From assembly GCA_025353305.1 (NCBI GenBank), contig JANXQX010000175.1, positions 1-17,009 on the forward strand: DNA of 17,009 bases, read 5' to 3'. A model generated the notes under the pieces. That model made no database searches. It worked only from the letters and a program-made list of their open reading frames with translations, and had not been told where the DNA came from. The first letter of the stretch is position 1. Each line of letters opens with the position of its first letter. The translations under genes and the position numbers were made by a program. Positions 1 through 7,752 of this stretch are shown one piece after another. The stretch comes from Holophagaceae bacterium (GTDB lineage Bacteria; Acidobacteriota; Holophagae; Holophagales; Holophagaceae).

Positions 1-132
1 CACGAAATCCCGGGCGGCCTGGCCAACGGCGCGGGCATCTTCGCCGAGATCTTCGGGCGTGAACTGGGGCTGGCTGCCAATGGGAGCCAGCAGGAAACTG
101 CCTCCAAAGATTGTCTCGACCATGGTTTCCAT
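1..132 (-). CDS. Acyl-CoA dehydrogenase family protein, N-terminal fragment (cut by window edge)
   Basis: The minus strand from an ATG at 132 is open to base 1, giving the first 44 residues. They begin METMVETIFGGSFLL and contain GSQPQFTPEDL followed by a helix ending AARDFV. This is the usual beginning of FadE-like acyl-CoA dehydrogenases, where an N-terminal strand precedes 'FTPEDL..., ...A..FV', the first helix of the flavoenzyme alpha domain. Such enzymes oxidise acyl-CoA to enoyl-CoA with FAD in fatty-acid beta-oxidation. The start is fixed by a GGAGG (bases 137-141 on the complement) four bases upstream; the second Met (codon 4) would be badly spaced. The catalytic part lies outside the window, so substrate length and any partner thiolase or hydratase cannot be judged. 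The family call rests on a short segment. Confidence 0.72.
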   Translation of the reverse strand, partial: METMVETIFGGSFLLAPIGSQPQFTPEDLGEDARAVGQAARDFV

Positions 133-148
133 GAAACCTCCGCCTGGG

Positions 149-258
149 CTGCATAAGCTGATTTCGGCGAAGGCCCGCATGCATGGGAGTTCCAACGCCC
201 TACCCCAAGTCTGATCGGTCGCGTGCGCGTTCCTTTTGGAATGAGACTTTGGTCACCC
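149..258 (+). pseudogene. Gene-tail remnant related to the broken gene at 8929-9441
   Basis: Read from base 184 in frame, this stretch encodes WEFQRPTPS...RVRVPFGMRLWSP. The frame-restored tail of the broken gene at 9349-9420 encodes WEIQSPNPS...RVAISFGLRHWSP. Fourteen of 23 aligned positions are identical after a two-residue gap. The similarity extends upstream (LHKLISAKARM here, LYSLLFGHPHGM there) if a 2-base insertion just before base 184 is allowed. No start codon or ribosome site belongs to it, and it lies in the upstream region of the acyl-CoA dehydrogenase gene on the other strand. I read it as the decayed 3' end of a second member of the same unknown family. It could instead be a repeated non-coding element. 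Confidence 0.5.
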
Positions 259-280
259 TGGCCGGTTCCGCAGGCATTCC

Positions 281-1669
281 CTACTTCACCGCATATACCG
301 TGGCCCCGTAGTGCTCCATATCCCATGGAGCCGCATCATTCCACCTTGGATAGGAATGGGAGCCATCGGTGCGGACTCGAAGCGTGTAGGTGCCCTTGGG
401 TAGATTCAGCACTTCATCCGCCATGCGGTTTTTTTCAGCGCCTCCGGCGTGCAAGGTATTCCCGCTGGACATGGACCAGACGGTTCTGCCCTGGTCATCC
501 TCGATCCAGGCGGTGTCGGCCAGCTCATCGCCATCTCTCTCGCCGATGGCGTAGACGCGCACCTTGGCAGGGGATTGCAGCGTGAAGGCCCTCCGCTCGT
601 TCTGGTGGTTGCCCAGGCGCACCAGCTCTGCGAGGACTGGGCCCGCCTCGGGGTTGGAAGCCAGCTCCACCTGGGATTGGTCGCCATCTTTGGGAAGGGA
701 GAGGATCAGGCCATAGCGGAGGGGATCACAGGGAGGCGCCGCATTCCAGTCGGCGGGGGAATGGGAACCATCGGTCACGTAGGTGGCGATGTAATCTCCG
801 GCTGGAAGTTGAATGGTCTCCACCTGCCGGCGATTCTTTTTCGCGCCGCCGCCGTAGTGGGCTTTTGACGCGCTCATCTCCCAGATTGGCCGCCGGGTCT
901 GGGCATCCAGAATCCAGCCGCGGTCAACGAATTCGTTGTCCCCGGCATATTCGCCCTGGGCGTAGACATGCAGTGTTACGGCTCGGCGGGCGTGGAAAGA
1001 GGCAGTCCAGCGGCCATCATCCTTGTCGGGGATCAGGGACATGAATTCGTTCTTCCAACCAAGGGGCGCCTTGAATGTCTGAACCGAGTCCGCAACATTG
1101 GCAGGCAGGTAGAGTTCCATCCCATAGTTCCCGACCCGCCGCTCCCAGGCACCATTGCCGCTTGGCCCGCCAGTGAACATCCGGTGCAGCCATCTACCGT
1201 GAGAATCGTCCTGCTCTTTGCCTGTTTTTCTGGGGCGCCGATCCAGGTTTCGGGACCCGAACATGAAAAATCTGCCGTACTGCGAGTAGGCATGATGGGC
1301 GTAGTAGGCCTCGTAGCTGCCCTGGGGCAGGTCGAGGTAGGCGTCCGCCACCTGGTAGACCCCATCCGCATGCGCCGTGCGGCCATCCATCTGCCACACC
1401 ACCTCGCGAGTGGCGGCATTGAGGATCCAACCATAGGCAAAGAAAGGTTCGCCTTCAACGCCCCCACCCTTGGCATAGACATGCACCTTCATGGCTTTGG
1501 GAAGCGTGAACCCCTGCGATTGGACTTCGGTTGCCCTGGCGTCTTTCATGGAGAGCAGCACCTGTTCCCTGGGGGTCTGGGCAACGCTCTGCGGGCCGAG
1601 CATGGCCAACCCGATGGCCAACCCGAGGGTCTTGTGGCGGTTCATGGTGAGGGAAATCGGATTTCGCAT
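281..1669 (-). CDS. Secreted protein with three related beta-rich repeats, function unknown
   Basis: This 462-residue protein has a signal peptide: Arg/His/Lys at residues 11-13, a hydrophobic stretch over 14-25, and a likely cleavage after Ser-Val-Ala at residue 30. The mature part holds three copies of one module, at about residues 55-190, 221-326 and 360-460. Each runs 'V.VYA.GE...E....GWI.DA.TR..VW.M', then a turn with Gly-Gly-Ala-x-Lys-Asn-Arg in copies 2 and 3, then 'LP.G.Y...Y.TDGSHS...WN.A.P.D...YG'. TDGSHS occurs at 299-304 and again at 434-439. Copy 1 is the most divergent and carries an insertion instead of the TDGSHS segment. No catalytic motif is recognised; the alternating hydrophobic pattern suggests beta-sandwich modules acting in the periplasm or outside the cell. 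The ATG at 1669 has GGAG five bases upstream, whereas the internal Met at codon 9 has none. It is a single gene with no operon partner. Confidence 0.8.
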   Translation of the reverse strand: MRNPISLTMNRHKTLGLAIGLAMLGPQSVAQTPREQVLLSMKDARATEVQSQGFTLPKAMKVHVYAKGGGVEGEPFFAYGWILNAATREVVWQMDGRTAHADGVYQVADAYLDLPQGSYEAYYAHHAYSQYGRFFMFGSRNLDRRPRKTGKEQDDSHGRWLHRMFTGGPSGNGAWERRVGNYGMELYLPANVADSVQTFKAPLGWKNEFMSLIPDKDDGRWTASFHARRAVTLHVYAQGEYAGDNEFVDRGWILDAQTRRPIWEMSASKAHYGGGAKKNRRQVETIQLPAGDYIATYVTDGSHSPADWNAAPPCDPLRYGLILSLPKDGDQSQVELASNPEAGPVLAELVRLGNHQNERRAFTLQSPAKVRVYAIGERDGDELADTAWIEDDQGRTVWSMSSGNTLHAGGAEKNRMADEVLNLPKGTYTLRVRTDGSHSYPRWNDAAPWDMEHYGATVYAVK

Positions 1670-1805
1670 GGGGGCTCCGCGGAAGGCCCTTCCAAATTAG
1701 GGCCCTTGGACATGCCGGTGCAGTCCCAATCGGCGAACGCTGGAATCCAACCGGTGAGCTGGCGGAACCCACCGATACACGGGCAGGGCATGACCGCAGC
1801 CAGTC

Positions 1806-2078
1806 ATGCCCGAAGGTGCGGATAGTCACAATCCGCCCAGCCGCAGCCACCAGGACCTCACGGGCGTGCTGATGTGGGGTGTCACCCATTGGCCATCCAC
1901 CTTTGAAAAGGTGGGTGGTTTGAAGGTCCTTGGACCAGCGCACAGACTGGGGTCCTATCTCTTCCTGGCCTTCCTGATCGGGCACCTCTACCTCGCTACA
2001 ACTGGGAAGACGTCGTTCAGCCTTTTGCGGGCCATGATCACCGGCTACGAAGAACCGCACTTAGACCCCAAGGAATAA
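1806..2078 (+). pseudogene. Truncated cytochrome b-type membrane subunit (C-terminal remnant)
   Basis: The 90-residue product contains LTGVLMWG, then PAHRLGSYLFLAFLIGHLYLATTG, and ends in a short MITGYEEPH tail. This is the last part of diheme cytochrome b subunits (cytochrome b/b6-domain, FdnI/PhsC-like) that anchor periplasmic redox enzymes and exchange electrons with the quinone pool. In that family the His residues before and within the last helix (here His46 and His60) are heme ligands and the 'MITGYEE' tail is common. The family normally has about 200 residues and four helices. Here the first helices are missing: an in-frame TGA lies at 1791-1793 and nothing membrane-like is encoded upstream. 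The fragment may still be translated from the ATG at 1806, but a heme b anchor without its other helices is unlikely to work. Remnant is my preferred reading. Confidence 0.55.
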
Positions 2079-2088
2079 GAGGGCAAAC

Positions 2089-2514
2089 GTGCTTCCCCAT
2101 AACTCAGATGCAGCGATACCGCCCGAACAAGGATTAGCCTTTCACGTGCGTCCCATCGGCGTGGTTCAGTCGCCCCACCGCCATAAGACACAGGATCTTC
2201 AGACCTTGGATAGGTGGACCGTTGAACTCTTCCCCAGATTCAGCGAGGTGATCGAGGGTCTTGAGGTGGGAACAGTGGTGTGGCTACTGACCTTCCACAT
2301 CGAGCCCGACTCCAAATGCGAATCACCCGCGCTCGATGCGCTGGCACCTCTTCCCCTGCACCAAGTCAGCCCCATCAGGTTCACCGAAGTGAAACTAATT
2401 GGCATGAGCGGCGATAGCCTGCAGGTGGAGGGGCGAAGCATCGAGGATGGGACGCCAGTTCTTGACGTACGGCCCGCCCTGTGTCCACTCACAAGCAGGT
2501 GCATAACCTCGTGA
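2089..2514 (+). CDS. Diverged TrmO/TsaA-like domain protein (possible decayed tRNA methyltransferase)
   Basis: The 141-residue product shows the outline of the TrmO (TsaA, YaeB) fold: RPIGVVQSPH at 21-30, VELFPRF at 45-51, GLEVGTVVWLLTFH at 57-70, and DGTPVLDVRP at 120-129. TrmO uses S-adenosylmethionine to methylate threonylcarbamoyl-adenosine 37 of tRNA. The most conserved block of the family, 'FATRSPxRPNPIG', is not preserved; the aligned stretch reads LHQVSPIRFT (90-99), so the arginines of the active site are gone. The protein is either a diverged homologue with another role or a gene in decay. The start is a GTG at 2089 with AGAGGG six bases upstream, and it begins ten bases after the cytochrome b remnant. 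No further partner follows. Confidence 0.55.
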   Translation: MLPHNSDAAIPPEQGLAFHVRPIGVVQSPHRHKTQDLQTLDRWTVELFPRFSEVIEGLEVGTVVWLLTFHIEPDSKCESPALDALAPLPLHQVSPIRFTEVKLIGMSGDSLQVEGRSIEDGTPVLDVRPALCPLTSRCITS

Positions 2515-2697
2515 GGCGCAGCGAGCAAGGAACGGTCATGGCCATGAGCCTTCGGGCGTCGGTATGGTTGGCGTTCGAGGCCATGGCTTGTTACTGGTTG
2601 TTGCGACGTCACACGTGATGCCACGGAAGTCGTATTCTTCGGCGCGGTTCGTGGGGTAGTGGTTTTGGTGGGGAGTCATTGATTCGGATGGACTATT

Positions 2698-3390
<693 letters not shown>

Positions 3391-3393
3391 GCT

Positions 3394-4602
3394 TCACCCC
3401 GCCAGAATGAGAGTGGGCGGGATCCGCAGAGCCCGCACGATTCCTGCAACGCTGGCCAATGTCACCAGCAGAAACACCAGAAGGCCGACACCGAGGTACT
3501 CCGCGGTCCCAAGCATCACCCGTCGTGGGAAGAGGGGAAACAGGAACTTGGCAAGCAGGATGGCGAAGCCATAGCCCAGGGCTCCGAGCAGCAGGCCCTG
3601 GTTCAGCACCAGCTTCACGACGACAGAACTCCGGGCGCCCAGGAGTTTCAGGAGGGCGATATCGTGGGTCTTCGCCACGGTCATGTTGTAAAGGATCAGG
3701 GTGACGACGATGCCCGAGACGATGGACAGCAGGGCCCGGAAGAGGCCGATCTGCTTCCGGGATTTTTCGACCACGCCCTTGAGCAGGAGATCCCGCTGTT
3801 CCTGCGCGGTGTAGGCCGTCACATCGGGCCAAGCTTCCAGGCCGCGCTGGACTTCGTCAATGGATGCGCCAGGCCGCAGACTCACCAAGATCGCGTTCGC
3901 GGGAGCCGGTGCCAGGGTGGGTGGGATGAAGCGTTCGTCCCGGAGCCTGTCCTGGTTCGAAATCGAGTCCAAGTCGGTGCCGCCCAGACGGGCCAGGCGA
4001 CCTTCCCGTTCCACCCGCCTTGCTTCGGGTGCCTGCCAATTGAGAATTGCCCGTGCATCGAGTTCGGTCGCGAAGACGAGGCCATCGCCGCCGGAGGACA
4101 ACATGCCCTTGGTGAGCCCCACAACCTTGAACGATTCATCGCCGAGCCGAAGGATCTGCCCCAAAGCCAATCCAAGGCTCCGATCCACCACGACCTCCCG
4201 ATGAGGGTCCCTCAAGAGCCGTCCTGCCACCAGAGGCAGGGCCTGACCCTTGTCTTCGGGCCAACTCAGCCCCACCACAGTCATGCGCAGGTTGCGGGTT
4301 CCGACGATCCGTTGGATGGTGGCCGTGCTGAAACTCCGGGCCGAAGCAACCCCGTTCTGCGCCCTCAGCCGATCCTCCAGGTCGGAGGGCACGGTGGATC
4401 GCTCTGCGAATGGCCCGCGGGTATCCCGTTGAACCACCCAGATATCCGCGCCCATGTGGTCCACCAGCAAGGTGGCGTCTTCCACCAGGCCACGGTAGAT
4501 GCCGCCCATGGCCAGGACGATGGCGAAGAGGAGCCCAAGGCCCAAGGCCGTCGCGGCGAAGCTGACCTTCTGACGGCGGAGATCCTTCATCGCGAGATTC
4601 AT
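3394..4602 (-). CDS. FtsX/DevC-type ABC transporter permease
   Basis: This 402-residue protein has the layout of the DevC/MacB-type permease. There is one N-terminal membrane helix (about 13-37, in SFAATALGLGLLFAIVLAMG), a large periplasmic domain (about 40-270), and three C-terminal helices (about 285-310, 330-352 and 370-395) with a cytoplasmic KTHDIALLKLLGA coupling stretch after the second helix. 'IALLKLLGA' is the typical FtsX-domain motif that contacts the ATPase. The gene overlaps the end of the adaptor gene by four bases (ATGA at 4599-4602), so the two are translationally coupled. With the HlyD-like adaptor and the ATPase it should form a tripartite exporter spanning to an outer-membrane TolC-like channel. 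No TolC gene is in the window and the substrate is unknown. Confidence 0.9.
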   Translation of the reverse strand: MNLAMKDLRRQKVSFAATALGLGLLFAIVLAMGGIYRGLVEDATLLVDHMGADIWVVQRDTRGPFAERSTVPSDLEDRLRAQNGVASARSFSTATIQRIVGTRNLRMTVVGLSWPEDKGQALPLVAGRLLRDPHREVVVDRSLGLALGQILRLGDESFKVVGLTKGMLSSGGDGLVFATELDARAILNWQAPEARRVEREGRLARLGGTDLDSISNQDRLRDERFIPPTLAPAPANAILVSLRPGASIDEVQRGLEAWPDVTAYTAQEQRDLLLKGVVEKSRKQIGLFRALLSIVSGIVVTLILYNMTVAKTHDIALLKLLGARSSVVVKLVLNQGLLLGALGYGFAILLAKFLFPLFPRRVMLGTAEYLGVGLLVFLLVTLASVAGIVRALRIPPTLILAG

Positions 4603-5765
4603 AATTCACCCTTCACCTGCACGCGGCGAAGGGAAGGAAGGGCCTTCCCATCTTCCAGCGATCTCAGCACCTGGTCGCCAGGTTGAAGGCCTGCTTGGAT
4701 CTCCACAAAATCACTCCCGACGAAGCCCGGCTTCACCTCCACTTGGTGGATGCGGCCACCTTTTTTCACGGCGCACGTGCTGTTTTTCCGATCGAAGTAG
4801 GCGTTGGGGACACGCAATGCATCCGCCTTCCCGCCAACGCCGATGCGGACATCCGCTCGCTGGCCCACCGCGAATCCCGCGGGCAATTGGAGCAATTCCA
4901 CATCCACCAGCAGCTCATGGGTCTGTCGATCGGCCTGACGTCCGATCCGGTCCACCCGGCCGGGGAACACCTGCCCAGGGTGGGAACGCAGCTCCACTTG
5001 AGCGGGTTGTCCAACGCGCAGAGCTCCCAGCGAGGTCTCGTCCACCCAGGCCCGGACCCAAAGTTTGCGAGTGCTCACGACAGTCAAGACTGGCGTTCCA
5101 GCGCTCACGATGTTGCCCGGCTCGCGGAGGCGACGTGTCAACAAGCCGTCCACGGGACTTAGCAGGCGGCCTTCTTCGAAGGCCAGCCGCTGGATGGCCT
5201 CTGTGCCCTTGGCTTGCGATTCGCCACTTCGGGCTTGGGTGCCCGCGGCGCCCACGGCCTGAACCGTTGCATCGGTGATCTGCAATCGCTCCTGGGCCGC
5301 GTCCAGATCAGCGCGGCTCAGGATGCCCTCTGCCTGGAGGCGCTTCACGCGATCGAAATCCGAGTGGGCGCGCTGTTGGGTGGCTCGAGCCTGTTCCAAG
5401 TCCGCTTGGGCCTTTCCAATGCCAGCCTGCGCAGCTCCCCGGGCAGCCTGGGCCACGGCCAACTGTTCTCTCAGATCCTTTGGATCCAGACGTCCCAGCA
5501 CCTGCCCCTTGGTGATGGGGCTGCCCTCGTCCACGGAAAGGTCCAGGATGCGGCCCCCGACTTTGAAAGCGAGTGGCACCTCTTGCACGCTTTCCAGGGT
5601 GCCGGTGCCACGAACGTCTAAGGAGACCGGGCCGCGGTTCACGGTGGTGCCAAGCGCGTTGGTAGGCACGACGAACCGCACCCCTGCAACCAGTAGGAGG
5701 ACAGCGAGCGGCACCAAGGCCAAGCGACGGAACAGCGGCTTTCGAGTGAATTCAGGCAGCTTCAT
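4599..5765 (-). CDS. HlyD/DevB-family periplasmic adaptor of the efflux system
   Basis: This 388-residue protein begins with a short cytoplasmic basic segment and a single membrane helix (about 15-33). A barrel-sandwich half-motif follows (GGRILDLSVDEGSPITKGQVLGRLD, about 69-93), then a coiled-coil hairpin rich in Ala, Gln and Arg (about 97-190). The second lipoyl half (LLSPVDGLLTRRLREPGNIVSAGTPVLTV) and a C-terminal beta domain complete it. This is the standard architecture of membrane fusion proteins that bridge an inner-membrane ABC pump to TolC. The ATG at 5765 lies one base after the TetR stop codon, and the 3' end overlaps the permease start by four bases. Together with the neighbours it argues for a drug, glycolipid or lipoprotein exporter under direct TetR control. 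Confidence 0.9.
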   Translation of the reverse strand: MKLPEFTRKPLFRRLALVPLAVLLLVAGVRFVVPTNALGTTVNRGPVSLDVRGTGTLESVQEVPLAFKVGGRILDLSVDEGSPITKGQVLGRLDPKDLREQLAVAQAARGAAQAGIGKAQADLEQARATQQRAHSDFDRVKRLQAEGILSRADLDAAQERLQITDATVQAVGAAGTQARSGESQAKGTEAIQRLAFEEGRLLSPVDGLLTRRLREPGNIVSAGTPVLTVVSTRKLWVRAWVDETSLGALRVGQPAQVELRSHPGQVFPGRVDRIGRQADRQTHELLVDVELLQLPAGFAVGQRADVRIGVGGKADALRVPNAYFDRKNSTCAVKKGGRIHQVEVKPGFVGSDFVEIQAGLQPGDQVLRSLEDGKALPSLRRVQVKGEL

Positions 5766-5766
5766 G

Positions 5767-6372
5767 TCAACGACTCCGCTCGGGAATGGGGGCCAAAAGG
5801 CAGGTCAGGCTCGCGAAGACCTCGGTGGCCTTGGGCGCCTTGCCCAGACCTGGCGGGAGGGCACTCAGGAAAACCAGATGCTGGAGACTGCCAAGCACGA
5901 TGGGCAGCAGGGCTTTGGCCGGTAGATCCTTCCGAATCTCCCCGCGCTCCATTCCCTCTTTCAGCGCCTGGAGTACGAAGGCCCGCGTGCCCCGCACCAG
6001 GTCGAGCATCCGCTCCACGGCGGCAGGGGGAAGGGCCAGGGCGAACTGCTCGGAAAAGATGAAACGCGCCACACCGGCCCGCTTTCCCACTGTTTTGACC
6101 CGTGCGAGGAAGAGGGCCTGAAGACGATCGAGGGGCAGCAGCGTTGCATCTGGGTAAGTATCCGAAACCATTTCCGCCACCCGCTGGGCTGCCGCTTCCA
6201 GGATCTCGTCCCGGGACGCAAAGTGCCGGAAGGGCGCGCCCGAACTAACCCCCAGCTCCTGGGTCAGGGAGGCCGTCGTCAGGGCAGCGATACCCCGATC
6301 CCCGATGATCTTCAGGGCCGCATCGGCAATTTCGATCTGTTTCGCGGTGAGGGGCTGCTGAGCGTCTCGCAT
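5767..6372 (-). CDS. TetR/AcrR-family transcriptional regulator of the efflux operon
   Basis: This 201-residue protein has a TetR-type N-terminal domain: 'IADAALKIIGDRGIAALTTASLTQELGVSSGAPFRHFASRDEIL', with the helix-turn-helix at about residues 30-50 and the conserved aromatic-His-Phe stretch after it. The C-terminal part is helical and variable, as expected for the ligand-binding and dimer domain. It is the first gene of the operon, followed one base later by the adaptor, so it most likely represses its own operon and is released by a pump substrate. The only Met at the expected place is at 6372. No Shine-Dalgarno sequence precedes it, and the predicted promoter places the transcription start at or next to this ATG. 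The ligand is unknown. Confidence 0.92.
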   Translation of the reverse strand: MRDAQQPLTAKQIEIADAALKIIGDRGIAALTTASLTQELGVSSGAPFRHFASRDEILEAAAQRVAEMVSDTYPDATLLPLDRLQALFLARVKTVGKRAGVARFIFSEQFALALPPAAVERMLDLVRGTRAFVLQALKEGMERGEIRKDLPAKALLPIVLGSLQHLVFLSALPPGLGKAPKATEVFASLTCLLAPIPERSR

Positions 6373-6378
6373 GTTTCA

Positions 6379-6406
6379 ATTGTAAGTAAGTACTTACTCT
6401 TGTCAA
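6379..6406 (-). promoter_or_regulatory. Sigma70-type promoter of the TetR-efflux operon
   Basis: On the minus strand TTGACA (6406-6401) is followed after 16 bases by TACAAT (6384-6379). The -35 is a perfect consensus and the -10 matches five of six bases. The expected transcription start, six to seven bases further on, falls at about 6372, the A of the regulator's ATG. There is no room for a ribosome binding site, so the transcript is probably leaderless. The spacer holds the palindromic operator listed separately. Confidence 0.72.
6385..6398. promoter_or_regulatory. 14-bp palindromic operator inside the promoter spacer
   Basis: The sequence AGTAAGTACTTACT is a perfect inverted repeat centred between 6391 and 6392. 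It fills the interval between the -35 and -10 boxes of the operon promoter. TetR-family repressors bind palindromes of this size as dimers, and a site in the spacer would block RNA polymerase directly. It is the obvious target for the regulator whose gene begins 13 bases away. An additional GTAA at 6382-6385 gives a partial repeat of the left half-site. Confidence 0.72.
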
Positions 6407-6502
6407 ACAGTAAACCCCTCATCCCTAGATCCACGTTTTGCTGACTCCTCGCTTGAGGCCCTGGACCGTACGTTCGTGAACCAACCTGCGAAGAAGATGC
6501 AA

Positions 6503-7729
6503 TCAGGGCAGCCCGGCCCAGCGAGTATCGGTGCCGGAGGCGACCTCGCTGACGCAACCCAGAGCCTGGTCCAGATCAGCCATGATGTCCTCCACATCTT
6601 CAATGCCCACAGAAAGGCGCACCAATCCATCCGTGATTCCAGCGGCAACACGGTTTTCGCGGGCCATGCTGGCATGCGTCATGGAGGCGGGATGGCTGAT
6701 GAGGGTCTCGACGCCGCCCAGGGATACCGCGAGGCCAGCGAGCTGCACGTTGTCCATGACGATGCGACCCGCCTCGATACCGCCCTTCAGTTCGAAGGCG
6801 ATCATGGAGCCGAAGCCCGTCATCTGGCGCTTGGCCAGTTCGTGCTGGGGATGGCTGGGCAGGCCGATATAGCGGACCCAAGCCACCTGGGGATGAGCCT
6901 CCAGCCAGGGAGCGACCTTGCGGGCATTCTCCTCGGCCCGCTCCACGCGTAGGGCCAAGGTCTTCAGGCCGCGGCTCACCATGTAGGACTGGTGCGGATC
7001 CATGTTGGCGCCGAGATTCACGAGCATGGCTCGGAGTTGTTTATGCAAGGCCTCGGTCTTTGCCACGACGATTCCGCCCACGATGTCGGCATGGCCGTTG
7101 ATGAACTTCGTGACGGAATGCAGCACCACGTCCGCGCCCAGATCCAAGGGCTTCTGCAGGTGCGGGCTGGCGAAGGTGTTGTCCACCACCAGTAGGGCGC
7201 CTGCAGCATGGGCGATCTCCGCCGCGGCCTTGATGTCCGTGACGGACATGGCAGGATTTGAGGGTGATTCCACATAGACAAGTTTTGTGTTTGGCTTCAT
7301 GGCCCGGCGGAGATTTTCGATATCGGAGGTGTCCACGTAGCTGGACTCGACGCCGAAGCGGCTCATGTGTTTTTCCATCAGGCCGCGGCTGGGGCCATAG
7401 ACGCTGTCCGTGCTCACCATGTGGTCCCCCGCGCTGAGCAGGGCGAGGTAGACCGTGCTCACGGCCCCCATGCCGCTGGCCATGGCTGTGGCGCCGAAGC
7501 CGTTCTCAAGCTGGGCGACGTTCTCCTCCAGGGCCGTGGTGGTGGGGTTGCCGATGCGGGTGTAGATGTAGCCGCCCTCCGTGCCTGCAAACCGGTTCGC
7601 GCCCTGCTGGGCGTTGCGGAAGGCGAAGGTGGAGGTCTGGTAGATGGGCGTCACCACGCTGCCGTAAGCGTCCTCTCGAATGCCCGCATGCACGAGTTTA
7701 GTGTTGAAGCCTTTGTTGCGTGTGTCCAT
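6503..7729 (-). CDS. PLP-dependent transsulfuration enzyme, cystathionine gamma-lyase-like
   Basis: This 408-residue Cys/Met-metabolism PLP enzyme of fold type I has YTR (56-58), which binds cofactor phosphate from the neighbouring subunit. VVDNTFASP follows, with the pyridine-binding Asp183, then [10 protein letters not shown] with the Schiff-base Lys208, and [18 protein letters not shown] near the C-terminus. The family includes cystathionine gamma-lyase, gamma-synthase and methionine gamma-lyase. The cysteine that typifies methionine gamma-lyase (Tyr-Gly-Cys) is replaced here by Pro113 in VYGPS, which argues against that activity. The neighbouring cystathionine beta-synthase-like gene makes gamma-lyase (cystathionine to cysteine, 2-oxobutyrate and ammonia) the best reading. 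The start at 7729 is chosen because AAGGAG lies five bases upstream; a start 12 codons earlier would overlap this site. The upstream gene ends 23 bases before it. Confidence 0.87.
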   Translation of the reverse strand: MDTRNKGFNTKLVHAGIREDAYGSVVTPIYQTSTFAFRNAQQGANRFAGTEGGYIYTRIGNPTTTALEENVAQLENGFGATAMASGMGAVSTVYLALLSAGDHMVSTDSVYGPSRGLMEKHMSRFGVESSYVDTSDIENLRRAMKPNTKLVYVESPSNPAMSVTDIKAAAEIAHAAGALLVVDNTFASPHLQKPLDLGADVVLHSVTKFINGHADIVGGIVVAKTEALHKQLRAMLVNLGANMDPHQSYMVSRGLKTLALRVERAEENARKVAPWLEAHPQVAWVRYIGLPSHPQHELAKRQMTGFGSMIAFELKGGIEAGRIVMDNVQLAGLAVSLGGVETLISHPASMTHASMARENRVAAGITDGLVRLSVGIEDVEDIMADLDQALGCVSEVASGTDTRWAGLP

Positions 7730-7752
7730 GGATGCTCCTTGTTCGATTGATT

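Noticed and set aside
968..1825. 285-codon plus-strand open frame
   Set aside because: Antisense to the secreted repeat protein, with no ribosome site or recognisable motif.
2536..2547. 12-bp perfect palindrome TCATGGCCATGA in the gap between 2515 and 2697
   Set aside because: No promoter or neighbouring gene start goes with it, and no T-tract makes it a terminator. It may be chance.
2515..2697. Gap between the TrmO-like gene and the ABC ATPase examined for terminators and small RNAs
   Set aside because: No stem followed by a T-run was found on either strand, and no small gene with a ribosome site.
3664..4686. Long open frame (340 codons) on the plus strand
   Set aside because: It lies antisense across the permease gene, whose frame has clear FtsX motifs. 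The antisense product is rich in His, Gly and Gln with no domain, and is a GC-rich shadow frame.
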